Source: Candidatus Methanoperedens sp.
GTDB taxonomy: Archaea; Halobacteriota; Methanosarcinia; Methanosarcinales; Methanoperedenaceae
Reading direction: 5' to 3'
Assembly (NCBI GenBank): GCA_030650845.1
Contig: JAUSDC010000187.1
Coordinates: forward strand, 1-52,381
Length of the DNA: 52,381 nucleotides
Positions 8,612 to 17,069 of the stretch are shown here, in pieces. Within the stretch, counting starts at the first letter, position 1. Each line of letters starts with the position of its first letter. Both the position numbers and the translations under genes were made by a program. The notes beneath the pieces were generated by a model. That model ran no database searches. It worked only from the letters and a program-made list of their open reading frames with translations, and was not told the origin of the DNA.

Positions 8612-8641
8612 CTAATTGTCCTCTCGAAGGGGCGCAGTCCA
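8604..8641 (-). repeat. IS3 right terminal inverted repeat
   Basis: Reverse complement begins TGGACTGCGCCCCT and ends ATTAGTTAAGGTG, matching the left end at 7356-7393. It overlaps the last codons of orfB. Confidence 0.88.
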
Positions 8642-9331
8642 GAAATCAACCTTATATCGATCTTGGGAAACCACGATGAGTCTTTTCTTTACGATTGGCC
8701 AATGTCTGGTGATGATGAAGACAGCATCAGGGCGCAGGAAGATTTTAAATGTGCAGGGCTTGTTGGGAGTAATCGCAATAAAGTATGCTTGGATTTTTTG
8801 AAGAAGCTGCCGCAGTATTATATAGATAAAGAGGAGGATTTTTTAGCAGTGCATGGAGGTCCGCTTGACCCTGAAAAGATAGCTCCTCCAGGCCTTGAAG
8901 ATTACGATAAATGGCTATATAAGCGGACGTGGCAGAGGATTTCGGAATATGATTTCGAATATCTGGATGATTACGGGTATCACTATCTGCCTGAGAACGC
9001 TTTTTTGCATGCGAGGGAATTTTTTGATAATGGCTTTATGATCTTCTGCGGGCACCAGCATAGAGAGGCTGCTTACAGGAATACGGGAATGAAAACGGAG
9101 CGCATATTAGAACATATAATGGTAAAGAAGGAAGAGCTTGCTGGGCGGATGGTTCGGGTAAAGGAGCTTGTTAGAGAGCAAGAAGCAAATTATCTCATCA
9201 GGGTAGGCATTGCAGGACCTGCGGGATATTACAGTAGGTATGGATGGACTAAGACCCATTTTGGATTGATGTGGTGGGAGAAGGGGACGCAGAAAGTCGG
9301 GCTGTTTGAGAGTGAGTTGGAGTATGAATAA
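8642..9331 (+). pseudogene. PPP-type metallophosphatase gene, 5' end removed at the IS edge
   Basis: The frame runs out of the IS right end (E-I-N-L-I-S-I-L-G-N-H-D). The first preserved motif is LGNHDE, followed by FLAVHGGPLDP and MIFCGHQHREAAY. These are the third and later metal-binding motifs of the calcineurin-like PPP/ApaH family (GNH[E/D], HGG, final His). The earlier GDxHG and GDxxDRG motifs, about the first 60 residues, are missing, so the remaining 222 codons from a TTG at 8663 should not give an active enzyme. The family includes protein Ser/Thr phosphatases and Ap4A hydrolases. The gene is convergent with the kinase block ending at 9395, only 63 bp away, so it may once have served as the opposing phosphatase. 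The GC-richer codon use differs from the AT-rich IS. Confidence 0.75.
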
Positions 9332-9394
9332 TGATGGAAATGCCTGCTAACTCCACAGCTTTGCCAGCGACATGCCGCCTTTTTTAATTTATAT

Positions 9395-11644
9395 TTATGG
9401 GATTTGACTGAGTATTTGAAGGCATGCGTTTTTAATCTGCTCTGTGCCTATGGGATATCTCATGCAAATCTCAAGTGCGTCTTTTAATGCTCTCTGTGCC
9501 TTGGTGAAACCATGAATACTGATATACAAAATCCCCAGGTTCATAAAGCATCTTGCCTGTTCTATGGGTATATCTTTAAATTCCCTCAATGCTTTTTTGA
9601 AATTTGTTTCAGCCTCATTGAATCTGTATGTGTTCCTATAGACACTCCCCAGGTTCATAAGGCATCTTCCCTGGTCTATCTCTGTTCCTAGTATGGCTTT
9701 ATACATCATCAGTGCTTCTTTATAATTTTCCTCCGCTTCATTCAACCTGTCGTTATTTTGAATGGCATTTCCCAGATTCATAAGACATCCTGCCTGATCT
9801 ATCTCTGTTCCAGGTATCGCTCTAAACATCATCAGTGCATCTTTAAAATTTGCTTCAGCTTCATTGAATCCGCCCGTCCTTCTATAGACAACCCCTAAGT
9901 TCATAAGGCAATTTGCCTGTTTTATCTCAGTTCTGGGTACAGCTTTAAACGCCCTTAGCGCATCTATGTAATTTTCTTCAGCTTCATGAAGCCTGCCTGT
10001 GCTCCCATAGATATTCCCCAGATTCATAAAGCATACTGCCTGATCTATCTCTGTTCCAGGTATCCCTTTAAACACCCTCAGAGCATCTATATAATTTGCC
10101 TCAGCCTCATAGAATCTACCTGTGATACCATAGGAATTCCCCAGACTCATAAGGCAATCTGCCTGTTTTATCTCTGTCCCTGGTACAGCTTTAAACGCCC
10201 TCAGCGCATCCAAGTAATTTTCTTCAGCTTCATGAAAACTGCCTGTCATCACATAGACATTCCCCATATTCGCAAGGCAATTTGCCTGTTTTATCTCAGT
10301 TCTTGGTACAGCTTTAAACGCCCTCAGCGAATCTATGTAATTTTCTTCAGATTCATGAAGCCTGCATATGTTTCTATGGACAGTCCCTAAGTTCATAAGG
10401 CAATCTGCCTGATCTATTTCTGTTCCAGGTACAGTTTTAAGAATCCTCAACGCATCTTTATAATTTTCTTGAGCCTCATGAAACCTGTCTGTGCTTTTAT
10501 AGACAATTCCTATGTTAATAAGACATTTTGCCTGATCTATCTCTGTTCCTGGTATGGCTTTAATCCTTCTCAGCGCTTCCCTTAAGGGCATCTCACCACT
10601 ATTATAGTGGCCTATGTTGCAGAAAGCAAGACCTCTATTGAACCACCATACTGGTGAATCATCTATTTCCACTTCTGGGAAGCGATATTCTTTCTTAAAT
10701 TCCCCTTTATATGCATTAAGCATCTCATTTTTTAGTTCTGAAACATCATCGAAACGATTTTCTATCCCAAGCTGAAAGCAGCGAGTAATTATGCCTCTTA
10801 AGGATGCAGGCAAGTTATCTGAGACAACTTCTTGTATTCCATCATTTGTAAACCTTTCCGGGTGTGATCGAATATACTCAGCTCGATTTATCTGCTCATT
10901 CTGAGTATCTCCTCCCTTAAAGACATCATGCATGATCAGACCTATAGCAAACTGATCGGCACGATGGTCTACTTTCACTCCCACCAACTGTTCAGGCGCC
11001 ATATAACCAGGACTACCCAAAACCCCAGCACTGAAATCTGTAACCTTATAGATTCCAAATTTATAGACCATGATATTCTCAGGCTTCAAGTCCTTATGAG
11101 CAGAAATGCCGTGTTTATAAGCATGAAGCAAGCCCTCACATATCTGCAAACCCACACTGAAGGTTTCTTCCAGAGACAAACTTCCCTTTTCTATAACCAG
11201 AAGTCTCAGGTCTCCCCTTTCCACGAATTCACTGAAGACAAACGGCACATTTCTCTTTGTTGTATGATGGACGACATTTTCTAAAAGGTGAACTGAAACA
11301 ATGTTTGGATGCTGCCCCATCTCAAGCCAGGGAAGAGCTTCTTCCAGAAAATCTTTTGCTATTCTTTCTTGCTTGTAAGTAGGCAGTTCAAGGTAATCCT
11401 TTTGCAGGAATCGCTGCAAGGTTTTGGCAGCATATATCCTTTCACCAAAGCGAGTGGATTTTACAAAGAAGACCGCTCCAAATCCACCTGCGGTCAGCGC
11501 CAGAACTTTGAAGTCATCTCCAAAGCTATCGTTATAGTGCCATGGTAGAAAGATGCCTTCCTTCTCCAAACGCTCTTCAGATCGCTGGCTTGATTCATTT
11601 TGCCAGGGATGTTTAGGCGCTGATTTATTATAAAATATATACAT
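9395..11644 (-). CDS. Ser/Thr protein kinase with ~41-residue TPR-like repeats
   Basis: This 749-residue protein has an N-terminal protein kinase domain: Gly loop TAGGFGAVF (~51-59), ATP lysine in YAAKTL (K74), catalytic loop AHKDLKPENIM (HKD at 183-185 instead of HRD), metal loop VTDFSAG (DFS instead of DFG) and MAPEQ (215-219). HKD and DFS are unusual but keep both aspartates, so activity is plausible. From ~330 to the end come about ten repeats of ~41 residues of the type CLMNLGNVY-x-x-TGRFHEAEENY-x-DALR-x-FKAVPGTEIDQA. These are TPR-like and probably bind proteins. No membrane segment is seen, so it should be cytoplasmic. It is the last gene of the minus-strand block, 102 bp after the preceding kinase. 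Confidence 0.85.
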   Translation of the reverse strand: MYIFYNKSAPKHPWQNESSQRSEERLEKEGIFLPWHYNDSFGDDFKVLALTAGGFGAVFFVKSTRFGERIYAAKTLQRFLQKDYLELPTYKQERIAKDFLEEALPWLEMGQHPNIVSVHLLENVVHHTTKRNVPFVFSEFVERGDLRLLVIEKGSLSLEETFSVGLQICEGLLHAYKHGISAHKDLKPENIMVYKFGIYKVTDFSAGVLGSPGYMAPEQLVGVKVDHRADQFAIGLIMHDVFKGGDTQNEQINRAEYIRSHPERFTNDGIQEVVSDNLPASLRGIITRCFQLGIENRFDDVSELKNEMLNAYKGEFKKEYRFPEVEIDDSPVWWFNRGLAFCNIGHYNSGEMPLREALRRIKAIPGTEIDQAKCLINIGIVYKSTDRFHEAQENYKDALRILKTVPGTEIDQADCLMNLGTVHRNICRLHESEENYIDSLRAFKAVPRTEIKQANCLANMGNVYVMTGSFHEAEENYLDALRAFKAVPGTEIKQADCLMSLGNSYGITGRFYEAEANYIDALRVFKGIPGTEIDQAVCFMNLGNIYGSTGRLHEAEENYIDALRAFKAVPRTEIKQANCLMNLGVVYRRTGGFNEAEANFKDALMMFRAIPGTEIDQAGCLMNLGNAIQNNDRLNEAEENYKEALMMYKAILGTEIDQGRCLMNLGSVYRNTYRFNEAETNFKKALREFKDIPIEQARCFMNLGILYISIHGFTKAQRALKDALEICMRYPIGTEQIKNACLQILSQIP
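9560..10600 (-). repeat. ~123-bp coding tandem repeats (TPR array)
   Basis: The repeat part of the gene is built of about 123-bp units encoding the 41-residue motif. Recurring blocks on the plus strand include CTGATCTATCTCTGTTCC and TTTTCTTCAGCTTCATGAA. Units differ by scattered substitutions, which suggests expansion by duplication followed by drift. Boundaries are approximate. Confidence 0.7.
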
Positions 11645-11746
11645 ATTTATATCTACCTATATTTACCTCTTTCCACCTCGCTATACTCTAATAATCTCTC
11701 TTGCTCCATCTTTCGTTGCTTGCGTTCTTATATTCTTTTTGAGATT

Positions 11747-13459
11747 TCACCTTATTTTTTCCAAGTATTTGCGTGCAGTTTCAACAATTTCTTCATCCCT
11801 TGAAAAACTTAGTGCATTTTCAAAGCATTTCTTAGCTTCCTTATCCTTGTCTAAAACGTATAAAGCAATTCCTTTTCCTATCCATGCCTCCGCACCTGTA
11901 TGATTTATCTCCAGTACTTTATCAAAGGATTTAATTGCATTTTCAAATCTAAACATATTTTTATCTTGCGATCCTAAAAGATGACTTGCATAACCTCTTT
12001 GTAGCCAAGCATCAGCATTCTTTGGATCCATGCTTATTACCTTTTCAAAGCTTTCAATTGCATCATTAAATCTTCCTAAATCCGAGAGTATTATTCCGAT
12101 ATTAATCAAACACTCGGTTGATCTTGGATACAACCTTAGAGCTTCATTTATGCAATCTAAAGCAGGTTGGTATTTTCCTAACCTGAGTAAGCAAACACTT
12201 TTATTTGTCAGTAGAGGCACTCTTTCTAATAAATAATTTAATTGATCAAATGGTCTCTGTAATCCCTTATCAAGATATTCTAATGCGTCTTCATATCGAT
12301 TTGCTTTAATTAAGCATGCTGCTTTTGCATTTAATATGATATTATCATTCGGCTCAATTTTCAAAGCCTGATCTATATATACTAATGCTTCCTCTACTCT
12401 ATTTAGCATAAGTAAAGATGTTCCTTTTCCAGAAAGTGCCTTAGCATTCTGTCCATTCTTTGTAAGCATGATATCAAAGCATCTTAAAGCATCTTCAAAC
12501 TGCTCTAACTGTCCATAAGAAAATCCTTTATTTAACCAGTCTACTTCATCTAATTCCTCTTTTTTTCCAATTATTATATAATCATCTGTGAAAATATTAC
12601 GATGCATCTCAATTAATTCATCTCTTAGTTCTTTAAAATTTCGAGGTCTTTCATCGGGATTTTTTTCTAAACATCGCATTATCAATTTGTCAAGTTGATA
12701 AGGAATTGTTTGATTAATTAATTTAGGATTCACTGGATCAGTCTTGAAGATTTCATCTAAATTCGAAAATGGACGTCTACCAGTAGAAACTTCATATAAA
12801 GTTACACCAAAAGAGTAAATATCCGAGCGAGTTGTTATTGGTTTGGGGTTGAACGAATAACGATTTAGAAATTTTCCGGGGAATTGTTCAGGAGGCATAT
12901 AGGGCCATGTACCTATTCCATGAGAAACTTGCTCTGACAATATTTTCAATTTTTTTTCCTGATATGCGTCTTCCAAAATAGCCACTAAACCGAAGTCAGT
13001 AGTTTTGTATATTCTTTTATTATTACATTTACTAATCAATATATTTCCAGGTTTGATATCTCGATGAATGATTCCAAGTTTACTGTATGCATAGTCCATA
13101 CCGTCACAGAATTGAATAGCAAAGTCAAACAGCTCAAAGATGTTAAGTTTTCCAACCAATTGCGCAAGATTTCCTCCTTCAATATATTCTAATAAGATGT
13201 GAGGCTTTCCATCTATAATAATTGTGATAATTGCAAAAACAATGTTTGTATGCTTTTCAAGATTTACCCATGTATCCGCTTCTTTCCTAAATCTTTTGAT
13301 TGCTTCATCGTCCCAGAAAATTTCATCCTTAAGAGTTTTGATAGCAGAGTACATTTTCCATCTATGATCCCAGACTACATAAACGATCCCCATTCCTCCC
13401 TCATGCACTTTAAGTATTTCATAGTAACCTAATATTTTTTCTCCAATGTTCCATCTCAT
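11747..13459 (-). CDS. Ser/Thr protein kinase with TPR repeats
   Basis: The 570-residue protein has a complete Hanks-type kinase domain: Gly loop EGGMGIVY (20-27), K41 in SAIKTL, HRDIKPGNIL (132-141), TDFG (154-157), and YMPPEQF (187-193, PPE in place of APE). It ends near ~280 with ERPRNFKELRDELI. Residues ~310-570 form about seven 34-residue TPRs (for example A-L-R-C-F-D-I-M-L, A-L-V-Y-I-D-Q-A-L-K-I-E-P). The motifs are canonical, so it is probably active. It is followed by the 9395-11644 kinase and preceded by two TPR-only proteins on the same strand. Confidence 0.88.
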   Translation of the reverse strand: MRWNIGEKILGYYEILKVHEGGMGIVYVVWDHRWKMYSAIKTLKDEIFWDDEAIKRFRKEADTWVNLEKHTNIVFAIITIIIDGKPHILLEYIEGGNLAQLVGKLNIFELFDFAIQFCDGMDYAYSKLGIIHRDIKPGNILISKCNNKRIYKTTDFGLVAILEDAYQEKKLKILSEQVSHGIGTWPYMPPEQFPGKFLNRYSFNPKPITTRSDIYSFGVTLYEVSTGRRPFSNLDEIFKTDPVNPKLINQTIPYQLDKLIMRCLEKNPDERPRNFKELRDELIEMHRNIFTDDYIIIGKKEELDEVDWLNKGFSYGQLEQFEDALRCFDIMLTKNGQNAKALSGKGTSLLMLNRVEEALVYIDQALKIEPNDNIILNAKAACLIKANRYEDALEYLDKGLQRPFDQLNYLLERVPLLTNKSVCLLRLGKYQPALDCINEALRLYPRSTECLINIGIILSDLGRFNDAIESFEKVISMDPKNADAWLQRGYASHLLGSQDKNMFRFENAIKSFDKVLEINHTGAEAWIGKGIALYVLDKDKEAKKCFENALSFSRDEEIVETARKYLEKIR

Positions 13460-13513
13460 TTTTCGTATTCCTATATTTTTAAATAAAAATATGTATCACT
13501 TAAAACACTTATT

Positions 13514-14032
13514 TTATATTCCATAATGTTTTAGTAACGATTCGACAGATTGTCTCATCTCTGGATTTAACAGGCATACTTTATCGAAACATCGTTTAGC
13601 TTCTTCTTTCCTATGCATAATATACAAGATAGATCCTTTATTGAACCATGCTCTAACATTTTGCGGATTTATTTTTACAGATTCAGAACAGCAATCTAGT
13701 GCTTCATTAAACCTACTTAAAGATATTAAAGAATTCCCTTTATTGATCATTATATCCCCATATTTTGAACTGTTTTTTGGAAGACTGTCCAAAGATTTAT
13801 CAAAGCAATATATAGCTTCGACATGTTTACCTAATTTAGCTAAAGTATCACCTTTATTGTTCCACGAATAAACATGTTGTGGATTGATTTCCAATGCTTT
13901 ATCATAACATTCCAACGATTCCTCAAGCTTTCCGAATTTTACTAAAGATTCCCCCTTACTAAACCAGTCTGAAGCTGAGGTTATCTCTTCGTTTATTTTG
14001 TTGTTTTTCTTAAATTTGTTAAATATATTCAT
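13514..14032 (-). CDS. TPR-repeat protein
   Basis: The 172-residue protein has about four 34-residue TPR units after a short basic N-terminus (FKKNNKINEEI). Motifs such as WFSKGESLVKFGKLEESLECYDKALEINP (about 23-51) and WNNKGDTLAKLGKHVEAIYCFDKSL are clear. There is no kinase or membrane segment, so it is probably a scaffold. It lies 54 bp upstream of the kinase at 13459 and 27 bp downstream of the next TPR gene. The sequence is AT-rich, like the 14060-15193 gene. Confidence 0.85.
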   Translation of the reverse strand: MNIFNKFKKNNKINEEITSASDWFSKGESLVKFGKLEESLECYDKALEINPQHVYSWNNKGDTLAKLGKHVEAIYCFDKSLDSLPKNSSKYGDIMINKGNSLISLSRFNEALDCCSESVKINPQNVRAWFNKGSILYIMHRKEEAKRCFDKVCLLNPEMRQSVESLLKHYGI

Positions 14033-14059
14033 ATATATACAAATTTGTTTTTATGGAAT

Positions 14060-15193
14060 TTATATTATGGATAGTCTACTTATTTCTTTTGAGATTTTCT
14101 CTCTAAATTCTCTAGCATACTTAATAGAAGGATCGATTTCTAATACCCTATCAACGCATTGCATAGCTTCATCGAATTTTAATAACTCATATAAACAAAT
14201 CCCCTTACTTAACCAAGCATAAGAATTATTTGGATCTATTTGTATAGTCCTCTCGTAACATTGTATAGATTCTTCATATCTATTTAAACTAAGTAAAGCA
14301 GCACCCTTATTGTGCCATGTGGCGGGATTTTGGGATTCCAATTTTAAAGCCATATCCAGACTTGTCAGTGCTTCTTCGGATCTACCCATGTCACACAAAA
14401 TTTTTCCTTTTTTTTCCCAAGCTTCGGAAAGTTTAGGGTTTATTTTTAGTGCCTCTTCGAAACATTTCAAAGCATTGTTAATTTTACCTGAATTTAACAA
14501 TGTTTCTCCCTCAAAGTTCAAAGCTCTTGCCGATAAATTTTCTTTTTCTTTAATGGAACGTTCATGTTTTGTAGATTCTTTTTCGATTATATTGTCTATT
14601 AAATCGAGTATTACTTTTATTTTTTTTGGACGTTCACTTTCAGGAATGACTTCCATTGTTCGTTCAATATATTCAATAATTTTATCTTTGTTACCTGAAT
14701 AAACACACGAAAGGGCTATGTTGGACAACACCACATAATTTTGTGGGTCTAAAGCTAAAGCCAATTTGAAACATTCATCTGCCTCTCGTTTTCTGTCTAT
14801 AATTGATAACAGACCCCCTTTTTCTGCTAATACACTGGCTTTTATCAAATCTTCAGGGTGTGACTTTAAAACTTTATCATATAAGAGTAAAGCCTCTTCT
14901 GTTCTTCCCAAATCAGCTAGCACATTCGCCATACCATGCAAAGGGTGCCAATCTTCCGCATTTAATCCTATAGCCTCTTCGAAGCAATGCAACGCTTCAC
15001 CAAATCTTCTCAAACTCCTTAAGGCATTCCCCTTATTGTTCAAAGCTATCCATGAGGGCTCAACTTCAAGTACTTTATCATAATATTTTATTGCTTCCTC
15101 AAATCTCTCAGCATTATATGATAAGATTCCCTTTTCAATCCATCCATCCATCTGATTTCTTTTTGATGTTTTAAGGCCACTAAACAGGCTCAT
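14060..15193 (-). CDS. TPR-repeat protein
   Basis: The 377-residue protein has two TPR groups (about residues 15-185 and 225-365) separated by a Lys/Glu-rich helix (NIIEKESTKHERSIKEKENL, ~208-227). The repeats are of the classic W-x-x-L-G-x-x-Y/F-A-x-x-P type, for example GWIEKGILSYNAERFEEAIKYYDKVLEVEP. The start MSLFSGLKTSKRNQ lies 11 bp after the stop of the membrane coiled-coil gene, so the two are probably co-transcribed. It is likely an adaptor within the kinase/Clp module. Confidence 0.87.
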   Translation of the reverse strand: MSLFSGLKTSKRNQMDGWIEKGILSYNAERFEEAIKYYDKVLEVEPSWIALNNKGNALRSLRRFGEALHCFEEAIGLNAEDWHPLHGMANVLADLGRTEEALLLYDKVLKSHPEDLIKASVLAEKGGLLSIIDRKREADECFKLALALDPQNYVVLSNIALSCVYSGNKDKIIEYIERTMEVIPESERPKKIKVILDLIDNIIEKESTKHERSIKEKENLSARALNFEGETLLNSGKINNALKCFEEALKINPKLSEAWEKKGKILCDMGRSEEALTSLDMALKLESQNPATWHNKGAALLSLNRYEESIQCYERTIQIDPNNSYAWLSKGICLYELLKFDEAMQCVDRVLEIDPSIKYAREFREKISKEISRLSII

Positions 15194-15204
15194 TTTTTCT
15201 GCTC

Positions 15205-16425
15205 CTAATAAATATTATAAGTAACCATAACTGCAAAAATCACAGCAATTAAAATTATCACCAGGCTCGTCGCGAACAGTTTCCATTCTCTGTTCATATA
15301 AGCATGTGCTCCCCAAGGTACGAAAACAGCAAGACTTGATCCAATCATAATCTTATAAATTGAGGGAATAGCTGCCAATTTTTCTTCTCCAATTATGAAA
15401 TGCCATGCACCCATAGAGTAGTAAAATACAAATATAATCTCCACAACTCCCAGAGCAGCCTGCATTGATACTCCCCTGCTCTGGATCGCTATAGAACTCA
15501 TGCCCCTTAGCAAATCAAGCCCTGTATGGACGCTGCTTATTGTAGATTGACAGTAGTTCAGGTCGTATTTTATCTGGTTGAGTGATCTTTCAAATCTTTT
15601 TATTTGAAAGTTATAAACCTGGTCGTTCTCCCTCCGTAGAATCTCTAATCTATCCTTATAATTATCAATGTTAATCTGGAGCGTATTTTGGAGCTTATTA
15701 ACCAGTGATACCTTTTCTACAAAGCTAATGTATTTTTGAGTCACTTCGCTCAATGTTTCCTTCTGCTTTCGGGCATCCTTATTCCTAAGAGTATCGAGTA
15801 AAGTTACCAATTCTTCGTCAAGTTTCTTTGCGCCCCCCAGCAGTTCCTCCTGAACTTTTTCATATTCTCTTATCTCGGTGCTTGCCTTATGAAAATGCGA
15901 CTCGATTTTCACGAGTCCATAATTCATTGCGAAGAGAAAATTCTTCCTTGTTATATCCTCTAAATTCCTGGGTGTTTGCAGAATATACGCAATCTCTCTT
16001 TCCTTCATTGGTCGTGCAGCCTGCCATAAGTTCCCGAACTTGGTTATAGTTGGGGGAACTGTCCCATCTTTTTCAACTTCCAGACCATCAACCAGCCCCC
16101 AGTGCACAATGCTTGACCCCAGAAAATTGTATACATCGACAGAAATTTCTAAATCTTGAATTATCTGATATAAAGACTTTTGCTGATCAAGCCATCTCTG
16201 CGAAGAGAATTCTCCATCTTCTCTTATATAGAACCTCAATACAATGGTATCATAATAGGTTAACCATTCCAGTTGATATCCATTACCATTAAAGACCTTG
16301 TGGTCTGCTGTATCCTCTATTAAAGCTAATTTACTTTTCAGTCTATCTGGCGGCGCCTTATTGGTATTATCATGTTTAAAAAAATAAAGGGCAATTAGCG
16401 AGGGATTAGTAATTATTTCTTTCAT
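15205..16425 (-). CDS. Coiled-coil protein with C-terminal membrane helices
   Basis: The 406-residue protein has a beta-rich N-terminal part (about 1-140, e.g. YDTIVLRFYIREDGEF). A long coiled-coil-like region follows (about 160-300: EYEKVQEELLGGAKKLDEELVTLLDTLRNK through FERSLNQIKYDLNYC). Three or so hydrophobic helices follow at ~325-345, 350-375 and 385-405. The shape recalls CorA-type channels or sensors, but no GMN motif is present, so transport is not inferred. Its start overlaps the FHA gene stop by 4 bases (ATGA), which indicates coupling. It may anchor the FHA/Clp/kinase module to the membrane. The family is not recognised. Confidence 0.75.
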   Translation of the reverse strand: MKEIITNPSLIALYFFKHDNTNKAPPDRLKSKLALIEDTADHKVFNGNGYQLEWLTYYDTIVLRFYIREDGEFSSQRWLDQQKSLYQIIQDLEISVDVYNFLGSSIVHWGLVDGLEVEKDGTVPPTITKFGNLWQAARPMKEREIAYILQTPRNLEDITRKNFLFAMNYGLVKIESHFHKASTEIREYEKVQEELLGGAKKLDEELVTLLDTLRNKDARKQKETLSEVTQKYISFVEKVSLVNKLQNTLQINIDNYKDRLEILRRENDQVYNFQIKRFERSLNQIKYDLNYCQSTISSVHTGLDLLRGMSSIAIQSRGVSMQAALGVVEIIFVFYYSMGAWHFIIGEEKLAAIPSIYKIMIGSSLAVFVPWGAHAYMNREWKLFATSLVIILIAVIFAVMVTYNIY

Positions 16426-17069
16426 TTATGTTTCTTTAATCCCTCCTTAAAAAGAATCAACTCATTTCTAATGCTCTGTAGATCCTGATCATTTACTTCA
16501 GCGGGGCACATTCTAATGGGTTCTGGTGGTGGTGTTTCCAGTGCCTTACTGAGTTCATTTTTCATTTCATTAATAACTTTGAAAATTTCTTCAACTTCTG
16601 TAGTTTTTTCAACTTTTTGCAATTTCTTAATGAAATTATTGAACAGCTTTTCAAACTCTGCCTTCGAAAGTTTTTTGCCTGCCTCCTCAAATTGTCCTCG
16701 TATATCCTTAGCATCTTTTTGGAGCGTCTTAATATCATCTTTACATTCGAACTTCAGCCATACGGGTCCCAATTTTAAGATTGCACCAGAAAATACAATG
16801 GTGGGGCTTCGGGGGGGAATAAGCTTGGCGGCTTTATCCTCTATAATATAAGTCTTATTAGCACTCCCTTTTCCTTCTGGACCCACATCCTCTATAAAAT
16901 AGTTAACTTTTTCTTTTGTGATTCGTGCATGATGTCTGGAAACTTTATTATCAAAACGTAAGTATACATCGTCTTTTTCGTGTCTCCCCAGCACGATTGG
17001 AGTACTCTCGAACTCGAATACTTTTCCATCTTCTGCACCGCTCATTATGGTGATAAATATATAGCTCAA
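16422..17069 (-). CDS. FHA-domain protein
   Basis: The 215-residue protein has an N-terminal forkhead-associated domain (about 1-110). The key residues are present: LGRHEKDDVYL (GR at 28-29), VSRHHARI (S-R-H at 44-46, the phosphothreonine-binding core) and an ED-x-GP loop, where the usual N-G is less clear (GSANKTYI). The C-terminal half (about 115-215) is helical and charged. FHA domains bind phosphothreonine peptides, so the natural targets are the kinases in this cluster or their substrates. It overlaps both neighbours by 4 bases, so the Clp-FHA-membrane genes are tightly coupled. Confidence 0.88.
   Translation of the reverse strand: MSYIFITIMSGAEDGKVFEFESTPIVLGRHEKDDVYLRFDNKVSRHHARITKEKVNYFIEDVGPEGKGSANKTYIIEDKAAKLIPPRSPTIVFSGAILKLGPVWLKFECKDDIKTLQKDAKDIRGQFEEAGKKLSKAEFEKLFNNFIKKLQKVEKTTEVEEIFKVINEMKNELSKALETPPPEPIRMCPAEVNDQDLQSIRNELILFKEGLKKHK

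Larger units (their letters stand above)
7356..8641 (+). mobile_element. IS3-family insertion sequence (1286 bp)
   Basis: Both ends are defined by 38-bp imperfect inverted repeats (7356-7393 and 8604-8641) starting TGGA-TGCGCCCCT. Inside are orfA and orfB in overlapping frames with a -1 slippery site, the classic IS3 plan. Both transposase parts appear intact, so the copy may be active. No convincing target duplication is seen: at most a trivial AAA on each side if the ends are moved by one base. The genes on both sides are truncated at the element edges. Confidence 0.92.

Noticed and set aside
9986-10390. Plus-strand open frame of 134 codons
   Set aside because: Its periodic sequence mirrors the TPR repeats of the kinase on the other strand, so it is a shadow.
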